Below, one piece after another: positions 53,418-62,404 of a stretch of 64,000 nucleotides of DNA. A program made the position numbers and the translations under genes. Location: NCBI RefSeq assembly GCF_049943335.1, contig NZ_JBNFVY010000011.1, positions 1 through 64,000 on the forward strand, written 5' to 3'. Under the pieces are notes generated by a model. The model ran no database searches. It was not told where the DNA came from and saw only the letters and a list, made by a program, of their open reading frames with translations. The DNA comes from JBNFVY01 sp049943335 (GTDB lineage: Bacteria; Pseudomonadota; Alphaproteobacteria; Rhodobacterales; Rhodobacteraceae). Each line of letters starts with the position of its first letter. Position 1 is the stretch's first letter.

Positions 53418-53978
53418 ATGACACGGATATTGGCCGTACTGGCGGCCCTGATGCTGGCCCTGCCGCTGTGGGCCCAGGCACCGATGGGCGACGATGGGCT
53501 GCACAAGGCCGACTGGATGCGCGACACGTTCAAGGACCTGCGCGAGGATCTGGATCAGGCCAACTCCGAGGGCAAGCGGCTGATGGTGATCATCGAGCAG
53601 CGCGGCTGCATCTATTGCGCCAAGATGCACAAAGAGGTCTTTCCCGACCCCGAGATCGACCAGTTGCTGAACGACGATTTCTTCGTGGTGCAGATCAACA
53701 TGTTCGGCGATATCGAGGTCACCGACTTCGATGGTGAAACGCTGTCCGAAAAGAACATGGTGCGCAAATGGGGCGCGCTGTTCACGCCAACGATCCTGTT
53801 TTTCCCGCCCCAGGTGCCCCAGGACATGTCCGCGTCAAAGGCCAAGGTGGCCGAAATACCGGGCGCATTTGGCAAATACACAACGCGCAACATGCTGCTC
53901 TGGGTGCTGGACGAAGGCTATGCAGGCGACGAACCGTTCCAAAAGTTTCATGCCCGCAACCTGCCGGCGAACAATTGA
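53418..53978 (+). CDS. soxW: SoxW thioredoxin-like protein
   Basis: 186 residues: signal peptide (LAALMLALPLWAQA), then a thioredoxin fold with EQRGCIYCAKMHKEV (CxxC) and FTPTILFFPP (cis-Pro). SoxW receives reductant from SoxV. The ATG at 53418 has a GGGAAGGA site; longer frames through the repeat spacer are not used. Confidence 0.93.
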   Translation: MTRILAVLAALMLALPLWAQAPMGDDGLHKADWMRDTFKDLREDLDQANSEGKRLMVIIEQRGCIYCAKMHKEVFPDPEIDQLLNDDFFVVQINMFGDIEVTDFDGETLSEKNMVRKWGALFTPTILFFPPQVPQDMSASKAKVAEIPGAFGKYTTRNMLLWVLDEGYAGDEPFQKFHARNLPANN

Positions 53979-54032
53979 CCCGGCCACTGGCCCGCACGGC
54001 GAATGACATGTGGGCGCGTGGGGTGAATTCAG

Positions 54033-54088
54033 TGGTGTAAGCCCTGTGGTGTAAGCCCTGTATTGTTGGCCCTGTGTGGTTGGCTGCG
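54033..54088. repeat. 14-bp tandem repeat before soxX
   Basis: TGGTGTAAGCCCTG occurs twice in tandem (54033-54046, 54047-54060), followed by TATTGTTGGCCCTG (54061-54074) and a weaker TGTGGTTGGCTGCG (54075-54088). All units are 14 bases. Not part of a gene. Confidence 0.8.
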
Positions 54089-54195
54089 TGGGTCATCCTG
54101 CGGGGCACTATCTGGCGCATGACTTGCAGACCCCACGGCGGTGACGCGGCGAATTCCGGGTGAGGCATCATGCCGCACTGCAGAAATATCGAAGC

Positions 54196-54211
54196 ATTCA
54201 GCTATCTGAAT
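54196..54211. promoter_or_regulatory. Palindromic SoxR operator candidate upstream of soxX
   Basis: ATTCAG-CTAT-CTGAAT is a perfect 6-bp inverted repeat with a 4-base centre. It contains ATCTGAAT, the 8-mer also found before soxB and, with one change, before soxV. It ends 80 bases before the soxX ATG. Paracoccus- and Pseudaminobacter-type SoxR is known to bind a site between soxW and soxX; identity here is inferred. Confidence 0.6.
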
Positions 54212-54290
54212 TACTGGTTGCGAAAACGCGCCCGCTCGGTATACGCTGGTGAACAAGCCCGGGTTTGGGAACCGGGCAAGGGAGGACTTC

Positions 54291-54764
54291 ATGAAAACAC
54301 TGACCAGCGCATTGGCAGCCGTTCTATTGGCCGGCTCAGCACATGCACAAACCATCGCCCCGTCCGATGTTTCCTATGATGACTATGGCGCGCTCGACGT
54401 ATCGCTGACAGGGGCGGCGGGCGATCCGGCCAACGGCGCCAAGGTCATCGGATCGAAATCCATCGGTAACTGTGTGGCCTGCCATCAGATCTCGGCGCTG
54501 AGCGACATTCCCTTTCAAGGCGAAGTCGGGCCGTCCCTGGACGGGGCCGGCGAGCGTTGGAGCGAAGCAGAGCTGCGCGGCATCGTCGCCAATGCCAAGG
54601 CCATGTTCGACGGCACCATGATGCCCGCGTTTTACAAGGTGTCGGGCTATATCCGCCCGGGCGACGGCTACACCGGCAAGGCCGCACCGGCCGACCTGCC
54701 GCCGCTACTGAGCGCCCAGCAGATCGAAGACGTGGTGGCTTACCTCAAGACGCTCAAGGAATGA
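54291..54764 (+). CDS. soxX: SoxX, c-type cytochrome of SoxAX
   Basis: 157 residues: signal peptide (AAVLLAGSAHAQT), one heme site NCVACHQ near residue 62 and the probable Met ligand in GTMMPAFYK. SoxX and SoxA attach thiosulfate to the SoxY cysteine. ATG 54291 follows GGGAGG; the upstream in-frame ATG at 54249 adds a non-signal leader. Confidence 0.95.
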   Translation: MKTLTSALAAVLLAGSAHAQTIAPSDVSYDDYGALDVSLTGAAGDPANGAKVIGSKSIGNCVACHQISALSDIPFQGEVGPSLDGAGERWSEAELRGIVANAKAMFDGTMMPAFYKVSGYIRPGDGYTGKAAPADLPPLLSAQQIEDVVAYLKTLKE

Positions 54765-54810
54765 CGGCCCGGCCATCATCCGACCGGCCATCACCTGAAA
54801 GGAGACCCAA

Positions 54811-55233
54811 ATGAAACTGAACCGACGTGATTTGATGGCCCTGACCGCAGCCGCGGTCGCCATGGGGCTGGTCCCTGCGGGCGCCAACGCCGCGGGCACC
54901 GTGGAAGACATGGTGTCCGGCTTTACCGGCGGCGCCGAACCGGGCACGGGCGGCATCACGCTGACCGCCCCCGAAATTGCAGAAAACGGCAACACCGTGC
55001 CAATCAGCGTCGATGCGCCGGGCGCCGAAGCGATCCTTGTTCTGGCGACGGGCAACCCGACGCCGGGCATCGCGACCTTCCACTTCGGCCCGCTGGCGGG
55101 CAGCCAGTCTGCGTCGACCCGGATCCGCCTTGCCGGCACGCAAGACGTTCTGGCGATCGCGAAAATGGCCGACGGCAGCTTTGCCAGGGCCTCCAGCAAC
55201 GTCAAAGTGACCATCGGCGGCTGCGGCGGCTGA
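54811..55233 (+). CDS. soxY: SoxY, sulfur carrier subunit
   Basis: 140 residues ending in GGCGG, the swinging arm whose cysteine carries sulfur intermediates. The N-terminus has a twin-arginine signal (NRRDLMALTAAAVAMGLV). The Ig-like domain follows. It binds SoxZ for export and function. Starts 46 bases after soxX, with GGAGACC upstream. Confidence 0.97.
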   Translation: MKLNRRDLMALTAAAVAMGLVPAGANAAGTVEDMVSGFTGGAEPGTGGITLTAPEIAENGNTVPISVDAPGAEAILVLATGNPTPGIATFHFGPLAGSQSASTRIRLAGTQDVLAIAKMADGSFARASSNVKVTIGGCGG

Positions 55234-55250
55234 GTTAGGAGAACGAAGAA

Positions 55251-55580
55251 ATGGCAGATAACGTCAAACCCCGCGTCCGCGTCCCCAAAACAGCCGCTGC
55301 TGGTGATACGATCACCATCAAGACGCTGATTTCGCACCCGATGGAATCGGGCCAGCGCAAGGACAAGGAAGGCAACCCCATCCCGCGTTCGATCATCAAT
55401 CGCTTTACCTGCGACTTCAACGGCCAGTCCGTGATCGACGTGACGCTTGAGCCGGCGATCTCGACCAACCCGTATTTCGAATTTGACGCGCTGGTCCCCG
55501 AGGCCGGCGAATTCAAGTTCACCTGGTACGACGATGACGGGTCGGTCTACGAGGAAGCCAAACCGATCGCGATCGGCTGA
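55251..55580 (+). CDS. soxZ: SoxZ, partner of SoxY
   Basis: 109 residues without a signal peptide, as is normal: SoxZ is exported as a complex with SoxY through the Tat route. The beta-sandwich segment KTLISHPMESGQRKDKEGN, then PRSIINRFTC and a C-terminal FTWYDDDGSVYEE are typical. It starts 17 bases after soxY. Confidence 0.97.
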   Translation: MADNVKPRVRVPKTAAAGDTITIKTLISHPMESGQRKDKEGNPIPRSIINRFTCDFNGQSVIDVTLEPAISTNPYFEFDALVPEAGEFKFTWYDDDGSVYEEAKPIAIG

Positions 55581-55609
55581 GCCAGCGTGTTCACAGGGAG
55601 GAAACGCAA

Positions 55610-56467
55610 ATGAAAAAGATGCTGACACGTGCAGCGACGCTGGCAATGGCAGGGGCGGTGGCCGTGGTGCCGCCCGCTTTTGCCGACGAAGACGCCGATC
55701 TGGTGATCAACGGCGATCTGGACATCACCGTGCGCACCGACGCGCCGGCCCACCTGTCCGAAAGCCTGGACACGATCTATTCGGGCTGGGTGTTCCGCTC
55801 GGTCGAAACGCAGGCCATGCAGATGGACGATTTCGACAACCCCGGCATGCTGGGGGCCGAGGCGGGCCAGGACAAGTTCGCCGCCGTGATGGGCAGCGAA
55901 GGCAAATCCTGTGCGTCCTGCCATGAAAGCCCGGCTGCGCTGAGCAACGTCAAGCCGACCTATCCCAAGTGGAACGAGGCCGCCGGCGAAGTGCGCACCG
56001 CGCAGATGCAGATCAACGATTGCCTGACGAACCGGATGGGGGCCGAGGCGCAGAAATATGACAGCGTCACCATGCTGGAATTCGAAGCGCTGCTTGCCTC
56101 GGTCGCGCGCGGCAAGCCGGTGAACGTGGCGATAGACGGCCCGGCCCAGAGCACCTGGGAAAAGGGCAAGGAAATCTACTATACCCGCTATGGCCAGCTG
56201 GAGCTGTCCTGCGCGAACTGCCACGAGGACAACTACGGCAACATGATCCGGGCCGACCACCTGAGCCAGGGCCAGATCAACGGCTTTCCTGCCTATCGCC
56301 TGAAGAACGCCAAGCTGAACGGCGTGCACAGCCGGTTCAAGGGCTGCATTCGCGACACCCGGGCCGAAACCTTCAACCCCGGTTCGGATGAATTCATCGC
56401 GCTCGAACTTTATGTGGCGTCCCGCGGGAATGGCCTGTCGGTCGAAGGCCCGTCCGTACGCAACTGA
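55610..56467 (+). CDS. soxA: SoxA, diheme cytochrome of SoxAX
   Basis: 285 residues with a signal peptide (LAMAGAVAVVPPAFADED). Two heme c sites, CASCH and CANCH, and the active-site cysteine ligand in SRFKGCIRDTRAE. SoxAX oxidatively conjugates thiosulfate to SoxYZ. A terminator follows. Confidence 0.97.
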   Translation: MKKMLTRAATLAMAGAVAVVPPAFADEDADLVINGDLDITVRTDAPAHLSESLDTIYSGWVFRSVETQAMQMDDFDNPGMLGAEAGQDKFAAVMGSEGKSCASCHESPAALSNVKPTYPKWNEAAGEVRTAQMQINDCLTNRMGAEAQKYDSVTMLEFEALLASVARGKPVNVAIDGPAQSTWEKGKEIYYTRYGQLELSCANCHEDNYGNMIRADHLSQGQINGFPAYRLKNAKLNGVHSRFKGCIRDTRAETFNPGSDEFIALELYVASRGNGLSVEGPSVRN

Positions 56468-56473
56468 TCATCG

Positions 56474-56510
56474 CGCCGCCTTCCTGGCAGGGGGGCGGCG
56501 TTTCTTTCTG
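56474..56510 (+). terminator. Intrinsic terminator between soxA and soxB
   Basis: Stem CGCCGCC (56474-56480) pairs with GGCGGCG (56494-56500) around a 13-base loop, followed by TTTCTTTCTG. It starts 6 bases after the soxA stop. It should end or reduce soxX-soxA transcription before soxBCD. Confidence 0.7.
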
Positions 56511-56526
56511 CATACATTATGCAATC

Positions 56527-56534
56527 ATCTGAAT
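56527..56534. promoter_or_regulatory. ATCTGAAT motif upstream of soxB
   Basis: The same 8-mer as in the palindrome upstream of soxX lies 19 bases before the soxB ATG; a short inverted repeat GCATA-CAT-TATGC precedes it. Possible operator for a separate soxBCD promoter. Confidence 0.4.
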
Positions 56535-56552
56535 GTTTAGGGTGGACGCTTC

Positions 56553-58250
56553 ATGATCTCTCGCCGCGATTTTCTGCAGGTGTCGATGGCCGCAACGGCG
56601 ATGCTGGGCGCGTCGTCCTATGGGCGCTGGGGCCAGCTGGCCGCGCAACAGGCGCTGACACAGGACCAACTGCTTGATTTCGACAGTTTCGGCAATGTCA
56701 CGCTGATCCATGTCACCGACATCCATGCGCAGCTGAAACCGATCTATTTCCGCGAACCCGAAGTCAACCTTGGCGTGGGCGAAAACCGCGGGCAGGTGCC
56801 CCATGTCACCGGCGCCGATTTCCGCAAGCTCTACGGGATCGCCGATGGATCGCCATCGCATTACGCCTTGACCTATAACGATTTTACAGCGCTGGCACAG
56901 GGCTATGGCCGCGTTGGCGGGCTGGACCGCGTGGCCACCGTGATCAATTCGATCCGGGCCGAGCGCCCCGACGCGCTGCTGCTGGACGGCGGCGATACGT
57001 GGCACGGATCCTACACCTGCTATCACACGCAAGGCCAGGATATGGTCAACGTGATGAACGCGCTCAAGCCCGATGCGATGACCTTCCACTGGGAATTCAC
57101 GCTGGGCAGCGACCGGGTGCGCGAACTGGTGTCGGGGCTGCCCTTTGCCGCGCTTGGGGCCAATATCTTCGACGCCGAATGGGACGAACCGGCCGAAGAT
57201 TTCGCCCCCTACAAGATGTTCGAACGCAGCGGGACCAAGATTGCCGTCATCGGGCAGGCCTTTCCCTATATGCCCATCGCCAACCCGGGCTGGATGTTCC
57301 CCGAATACAGCTTCGGCATCCGCGACGAACGGATGCAAGAGGTCGTGGACGAGGTGCGCGCCGCGGGCGCCGAACTGGTCGTGCTGCTGTCGCACAACGG
57401 CTTTGACGTCGACAAAAAGATGGCCAGCCGCGTGCAGGGTATCGACGTGATCCTGTCGGGCCACACCCATGATGCGCTGCCCGAACCTGTGCTGGTCGGC
57501 GACACGATCATCGTGGCCAGCGGGTCGAACGGCAAGTTCGTCAGCCGCGTCGATCTGGATGTGCGCGACGGGCGCATGATGGGGTTTCGCCACAAGCTGA
57601 TCCCGATCTTTTCCGACGTGATCACCCCGGACGCCGACGTGGCCAAGGTGATCGACGACCAGCGCGCCCCGCATCAGGCCGCCATGAGCGAGGTGATCGG
57701 CAAGACCGACAGCCTGCTGTACCGGCGCGGCAATTTCAACGGCACCTGGGACGATCTGATCTGCGAGGCGCTGCTGGACGAGCGCGAGGCGGACATTTCG
57801 ATGTCTCCGGGCGTGCGGTGGGGGCCCAGCGTGTTGCCCGGCCAGGACATCACCCGCGAGGATATCTGGAACGTCACCTCGATGACCTATCCCAACGCGT
57901 ACCGCACGGAAATGTCGGGCGAATTCATCCACGTGATCCTTGAGGACGTGGCCGACAACCTGTTCAACCCCGACCCCTATTACCAGCAGGGCGGCGACAT
58001 GGTGCGTGTCGGCGGCATGGGGTTCCGGATCGATATCACCAAGCCGCAAGGGCGCCGCATCAGCGAAATGACCCTGCTGAAAACGGGCGAAAAGATCGAC
58101 CCGTCGAAAAACTATGTCGTGGCTGGCTGGGCGTCGGTGAACGAAGGCACCGAAGGGCCGCCGATCTGGGACGTGGTCGAAAACTACATCCGCCGCAAGG
58201 GCACGGTATCCGTCACGCCGAACCGCGCGGTCGACGTGGTCCGGGGCTAA
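56553..58250 (+). CDS. soxB: SoxB, sulfur-oxidizing sulfate thiol esterase
   Basis: 565 residues, di-manganese 5'-nucleotidase-like fold. Tat signal (MISRRDFLQVSMAATAML), metal motifs HVTDIHAQL, DGGDTWHGS, FHWEFT and SGHTHDAL, and the C-terminal domain of the 5'-nucleotidase family. SoxB hydrolyses the sulfonate from SoxY-S-sulfonates, releasing sulfate. Coupled in transcription with soxC and soxD (16-base gap to soxC). Confidence 0.97.
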   Translation: MISRRDFLQVSMAATAMLGASSYGRWGQLAAQQALTQDQLLDFDSFGNVTLIHVTDIHAQLKPIYFREPEVNLGVGENRGQVPHVTGADFRKLYGIADGSPSHYALTYNDFTALAQGYGRVGGLDRVATVINSIRAERPDALLLDGGDTWHGSYTCYHTQGQDMVNVMNALKPDAMTFHWEFTLGSDRVRELVSGLPFAALGANIFDAEWDEPAEDFAPYKMFERSGTKIAVIGQAFPYMPIANPGWMFPEYSFGIRDERMQEVVDEVRAAGAELVVLLSHNGFDVDKKMASRVQGIDVILSGHTHDALPEPVLVGDTIIVASGSNGKFVSRVDLDVRDGRMMGFRHKLIPIFSDVITPDADVAKVIDDQRAPHQAAMSEVIGKTDSLLYRRGNFNGTWDDLICEALLDEREADISMSPGVRWGPSVLPGQDITREDIWNVTSMTYPNAYRTEMSGEFIHVILEDVADNLFNPDPYYQQGGDMVRVGGMGFRIDITKPQGRRISEMTLLKTGEKIDPSKNYVVAGWASVNEGTEGPPIWDVVENYIRRKGTVSVTPNRAVDVVRG

Positions 58251-58265
58251 CAGAGGAGCTTGAGC

Positions 58266-59543
58266 ATGTCTGACAACAAGACACCCAAATCGTCGCGCCG
58301 CCAGTTCCTGGTGTCCACGGCCGCCCTTGGCGCAGGGGCCGGGTTGGCCGGCCAGGCGCGCGCCCAGGGCGACCCGCTGATCACCGAGGTTCAGGATTGG
58401 GCCGCCGGGCTGGGCGAGGGCGTCGATGCCACGCCCTATGGCCTGCCGATCGAATACGAAAGCGATGTGATCCGGCGCAACGTGCCGTGGCTGACGGCGG
58501 ATCCGATCAGCTCGATCAACTTTACGCCGATCCACGCGCTGGATGGCACGATCACGCCGCAAGGCTGCGCGTTTGAACGTCACCATTCGGGCGCGATCGA
58601 GTTGCGCAAACAGGATTATCGGTTGATGATCAACGGCTTGGTCGACAAACCTCTGGTGTTTACCTATGCGGATCTCGAACGGTTTCCGCGCGAAAATCAC
58701 GTCTATTTCTGCGAATGCGCGGCCAATACCGGCATGGAATGGGCCGGCGCGCAGCTGAACGGCGCGCAGTTCACCCATGGCATGATCCACAACATGGAAT
58801 ATTCCGGCATCCCGCTGCGCACCCTGCTGGAGGAGGCCGGTCTGGACGCAGCGGGCGCGTTGTCGGACAAGTGGGTCTATGTCGAAGGGGCCGACGCGTC
58901 GTCGAACGGGCGGTCCATCCCGATGGCCAAGGCGCTGGACGATGTGCTGGTTGCCTTCAAGGCCAACGGCGAGGCGCTGCGCAAAGAGCACGGCTATCCC
59001 GTCCGGCTGGTCGTGCCGGGCTGGGAAGGCAACATGTGGATCAAGTGGCTGCGCCGCATCGAGGTCATGGACCAGCCCGTCGAAAGCCGCGAGGAAACCA
59101 GCAAATACACCGATACGCTGGATGACGGCACCAGCCGCAAGTGGACCTGGGTCATGGACGCCAAGTCGATCGTGACCAGCCCCAGCCCGCAGTCGCCGAT
59201 TGCCCATGGCACGGGGCCGCTGGTGATCACCGGGCTGGCGTGGTCGGGCCGCGGCGCGATCACCGGCGTTGACGTGTCGCTGGACGGCGGCAAAACCTGG
59301 CAAAAGGCGCGTCTGGCCAAGCCGGGCGACGCCATGGCGCTGACCCGTTTCTACCTGGACATCGATTGGGACGGGTCCGAGATGTTGCTGCAATCGCGCG
59401 CCCACGACGACACTGGCTATGTCCAGCCGACCAAGGCGCAGTTGCGCGCCGCGCGCGGCGAAAATTCAATCTATCACAACAATGGCATTCAGACCTGGTG
59501 GGTCAAGGAAACCGGAGAGGCTGAGAATGTTGAAATTTCCTAA
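58266..59543 (+). CDS. soxC: SoxC, molybdenum subunit of sulfane dehydrogenase
   Basis: 425 residues of the sulfite oxidase family with a Tat-type signal (RRQFLVSTAALGAGAGLAG). The Moco cysteine is in YFCECAANTGMEWAG. With SoxD it oxidises the sulfane sulfur on SoxY by six electrons, so such strains usually do not store sulfur globules. ATG 58266 has GAGGAGC upstream; TTG 58260 is just before it. Confidence 0.97.
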   Translation: MSDNKTPKSSRRQFLVSTAALGAGAGLAGQARAQGDPLITEVQDWAAGLGEGVDATPYGLPIEYESDVIRRNVPWLTADPISSINFTPIHALDGTITPQGCAFERHHSGAIELRKQDYRLMINGLVDKPLVFTYADLERFPRENHVYFCECAANTGMEWAGAQLNGAQFTHGMIHNMEYSGIPLRTLLEEAGLDAAGALSDKWVYVEGADASSNGRSIPMAKALDDVLVAFKANGEALRKEHGYPVRLVVPGWEGNMWIKWLRRIEVMDQPVESREETSKYTDTLDDGTSRKWTWVMDAKSIVTSPSPQSPIAHGTGPLVITGLAWSGRGAITGVDVSLDGGKTWQKARLAKPGDAMALTRFYLDIDWDGSEMLLQSRAHDDTGYVQPTKAQLRAARGENSIYHNNGIQTWWVKETGEAENVEIS

Positions 59544-60588
59544 AGGGTTGAGCGCAGCGGCGCTGATCGCCATGGCCGCGCCCGCGCTGGCAGGGCCGTT
59601 CGGCCTGGGCCGTGAAGCAACCCCGGACGAAATCGCCGCCTGGGATCTGGACGTCGCCCCCGATGGCACCGGTCTGCCGGTGGGCGCAGGCAATGTGCTG
59701 GACGGCGAAATGGTGTTTGTCGAACATTGTGCGTCCTGCCACGGCGATTTCGCCGAAGGGCGCGACAACTGGCCGAAGCTGGCGGGCGGCATGGGCACGC
59801 TGGCCGACAAGGACCCGATGAAAACCGTAGGCAGCTATTGGCCGCACCTGTCGACCGCGTGGGATTATGTGAACCGCTCGATGCCGTTCGGGAACGCACA
59901 ATCGCTCAGCCCCGACGACGTCTACGGTATCGTGGCCTATATCCTTTATTCCAACGACCTGGTGGATGAGGATTTCGTGCTGTCGAACGAAAACCTGGCA
60001 TCGTTCGAATTGCCGAACGCCGATGGGTTCATCGTGGATGACCGCGAAACCGCCGAGGCCGATTTCTGGAACCCCGATCCCTGCTATGAAAACTGCAAGG
60101 ACAGCGTGGAAATCACCATGCGCGCGGCGGTTCTGGATGTGACGCCAGAAGAAACCGCCGCCGCAGAAGCCACCGCCAAACTGCAAGAGTCCAGCGACGC
60201 ATTGGCCACCCCCGAACCCGCCGGCGAACCCGAACCTCAGGTCGCTGGCGCCGCGCCAGCCGTCGATCCCGAGCTGGTCGCGGCCGGGGAAAAGGTGTTT
60301 CGCAAGTGCAAAGCCTGCCACCAGGTGGGCGCGGGCGCGAAAAACAAGGTCGGCCCGGCGCTGAACAACATGGTCAATGCGCCCGTCGCGGCCGCCGACG
60401 GGTTCCGCTATTCCAAGCCCATGGCCGCCGCGGGCGAAGCGGGCCAGGTCTGGGATCATGAGGCACTGGCGGCGTTTCTGGCCAATCCGCGCAAGCACAT
60501 GAAGGGCACCAAAATGTCCTTTGCGGGGCTCAAGAAGGACGACGATATCAAAGCTGTCATCGCTTATTTGGCAACGCAGTCGGATTGA
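59527..60588 (+). CDS. soxD: SoxD, c-type cytochrome of sulfane dehydrogenase
   Basis: 353 residues with a signal peptide (SAAALIAMAAPALAG) and two heme c sites: CASCH in the N-terminal domain and CKACH in the C-terminal domain, joined by an Ala/Pro/Glu-rich linker. It accepts electrons from SoxC. The ATG overlaps the soxC end by 17 bases. Last sox gene: a tRNA deacylase gene follows on the other strand. Confidence 0.96.
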   Translation: MLKFPKGLSAAALIAMAAPALAGPFGLGREATPDEIAAWDLDVAPDGTGLPVGAGNVLDGEMVFVEHCASCHGDFAEGRDNWPKLAGGMGTLADKDPMKTVGSYWPHLSTAWDYVNRSMPFGNAQSLSPDDVYGIVAYILYSNDLVDEDFVLSNENLASFELPNADGFIVDDRETAEADFWNPDPCYENCKDSVEITMRAAVLDVTPEETAAAEATAKLQESSDALATPEPAGEPEPQVAGAAPAVDPELVAAGEKVFRKCKACHQVGAGAKNKVGPALNNMVNAPVAAADGFRYSKPMAAAGEAGQVWDHEALAAFLANPRKHMKGTKMSFAGLKKDDDIKAVIAYLATQSD

Positions 60589-60783
60589 CCCCAAGGACGC
60601 GGGCGCGTTCAGGCTTGGCCGGTCATCTGGGCCAGACCGCGATCAGGGCCTTGGCCGCATGTTCCGGGGCGTTGCCCAGACAGCGCTGCACCTGAGGGGC
60701 ACGATTTGCGTTTTAACCGATGCGCGTTCCTTCGCGGACCTGGTGGGTGCCTGCGCGCCGGGTTTGGGCAATAAGGCGGCGCG

Positions 60784-61230
60784 TCAGGCCCAGTCGTCCG
60801 TGTCCAGCCAGATCGTGACCGGCCCGTCGTTGATCAAGCTGACCTTCATGTCTGCGCCAAACTGGCCGGTTTGCACCGGAACCAGCGCGCCGAGCTGTTC
60901 GGCAAACCGTTCATAGAGCGCGCGCGCATCATCGGGCGCGGCGGCGTGTGAAAACCCCGGCCGGTTGCCCGTGCGCGTGTCGGCGGCAAGGGTGAACTGG
61001 CTGATCACCAGCGCACTGGCCCCCACATCGCGCACCGACCGGTTCATGCGCCCCGCATCGTCGCGAAAAATGCGCAGCTTGGCCACCTTGGCGGCCAGCT
61101 TGTCGGCCAAGGCCGGCGTGTCGCCCTGCATCGCGCACACCAGCACCAACAGCCCCGGCCCGCATTGCCCGACAACCGCCCCGTCGACGCGCACGGCGGC
61201 TTCGGATACGCGCTGGATCAGCGCCCTCAC
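60784..61230 (-). CDS. dtd: D-aminoacyl-tRNA deacylase
   Basis: 148 residues, normal length. MRALIQRVSEAAVRVDG at the start, the SQFTLAADTR motif and NDGPVTIWLD (the NxGPVT cis-Pro loop) are diagnostic. It removes D-amino acids from tRNA. The ATG overlaps the PfkB kinase stop (ATGA). Confidence 0.95.
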   Translation of the reverse strand: MRALIQRVSEAAVRVDGAVVGQCGPGLLVLVCAMQGDTPALADKLAAKVAKLRIFRDDAGRMNRSVRDVGASALVISQFTLAADTRTGNRPGFSHAAAPDDARALYERFAEQLGALVPVQTGQFGADMKVSLINDGPVTIWLDTDDWA

Positions 61231-62147
61231 AATTCGTGTGCCCAGGGTGGGTTGGCCCCGGCGCGACTGACGGTGATGGCGGCGGTTTGCACGCCCAGCG
61301 ACAGGGCCGCGTGCAGCGTGTCTTCGGGCAGGTCGGTGATGGCCGATTTCGTCAGCGCCCCGGCCTGCTTCAACGCCGCCAGCACGCCCGCATTAAAGGT
61401 GTCGCCCGCGCCAACCGTATCGACGACGGCGACCTTTTTGGCCGGCACGGCAACTTCGCCACGGCGGCTGAATCCGCGCGCGCCTTCGGCCCCTTCGGTG
61501 ATGCAAACCACCCGCGGCCCCTTGGCCAGCAACCCTTGTGCCTTGGCTGCGATGTCGCCATCGCCTTCCAGCCACATCAGGTCTTCGTCCGACAGTTTGA
61601 CGATGTCGGCCTGCGCCATCATCCGGTCGATCCGGGCGCGATAGGCCGCTTCGTTGGCAATGAAACCGGGGCGAATGTTCGGATCGATCATGGTGACGCG
61701 GGCCGCGGATTCGCGTGTTATCAGTGCCTCGTAGGCGCTGGCGCAGGGGTCCTGGATCAGCGATATGCCCCCGAAAAACATCGCTTCCACGGCGTCGGGA
61801 ATGGCGGGCAGATCATCTGGCGTGATCATGCGCCCGGCGGTGTTTTCATCGTAGAACATGTAGCGCGCCTGGCCGTTTTCCAGATGCACAAAGGCCAGCG
61901 TGCAGGGCCGGTCCGCGCGCAGGCACAAGGACGTGTCCACCATCGATTGTTCAAGCACCTGTACCAGCGTATCCCCGAACAGATCCGTCGACAGGCCCGA
62001 AAAGAACCCCGTCGGCGCCCCGAGCCGCCCGAGCGCGATGGCAGTGTTGAAGACCGCGCCGCCCGCGTAGGGCGCAAAGGCATTTTCGCCGGCGCCGGTC
62101 ACCCGCGCCAGCATATCGATCAGTGCTTCGCCACAATTCAGGATCAT
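61227..62147 (-). CDS. PfkB family sugar kinase (fructokinase-like)
   Basis: 306 residues. N-terminal GEALIDMLA, AGGAVFNTAIALGRLGAPTG and the C-terminal PfkB signature DTVGAGDTFNAGVLAAL are clear. The fructokinase group is the nearest match; ketodeoxygluconokinase or ribokinase activity cannot be excluded. Upstream of and coupled to dtd. Confidence 0.85.
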   Translation of the reverse strand: MILNCGEALIDMLARVTGAGENAFAPYAGGAVFNTAIALGRLGAPTGFFSGLSTDLFGDTLVQVLEQSMVDTSLCLRADRPCTLAFVHLENGQARYMFYDENTAGRMITPDDLPAIPDAVEAMFFGGISLIQDPCASAYEALITRESAARVTMIDPNIRPGFIANEAAYRARIDRMMAQADIVKLSDEDLMWLEGDGDIAAKAQGLLAKGPRVVCITEGAEGARGFSRRGEVAVPAKKVAVVDTVGAGDTFNAGVLAALKQAGALTKSAITDLPEDTLHAALSLGVQTAAITVSRAGANPPWAHEL

Positions 62148-62404
62148 TGGGCCCTCTCGAAGGATGTTATCGCTATCATGTTGCGTCCAGCAGGGTGATA
62201 CCTGTCCCCGGTCGGCCGTGCAAGTTGCGCCTGATCAATGCGCAATTCGCGCCGACATGCAACAATACGCATGTGCCGGGATCTTGGCAAAATTAGTCAG
62301 CACGGTACGCTGCGGGAGGCGGTTTCGTCAGAGACAGTGGCCCGTGCCCTTCGGTGGGAAGTATCGCAGATTTCGCGATGTCGGGGGGAAGGACAGGGGG
62401 CGCA

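Larger units (their letters stand above)
53979..54290. other. soxW-soxX spacer with 14-bp repeats and palindrome
   Basis: 312 bases without a gene. It holds two perfect copies of a 14-bp unit with two degenerate copies (54033-54088) and the palindrome at 54196-54211. A promoter for soxX-soxA is expected between about 54160 and 54280. No other coding frame is convincing. Confidence 0.6.

Noticed and set aside
56517..59405. 962-residue open frame opposite soxB and soxC
   Set aside because: Antisense shadow of soxB and soxC, with no recognised domain; the soxB and soxC frames have all catalytic motifs.
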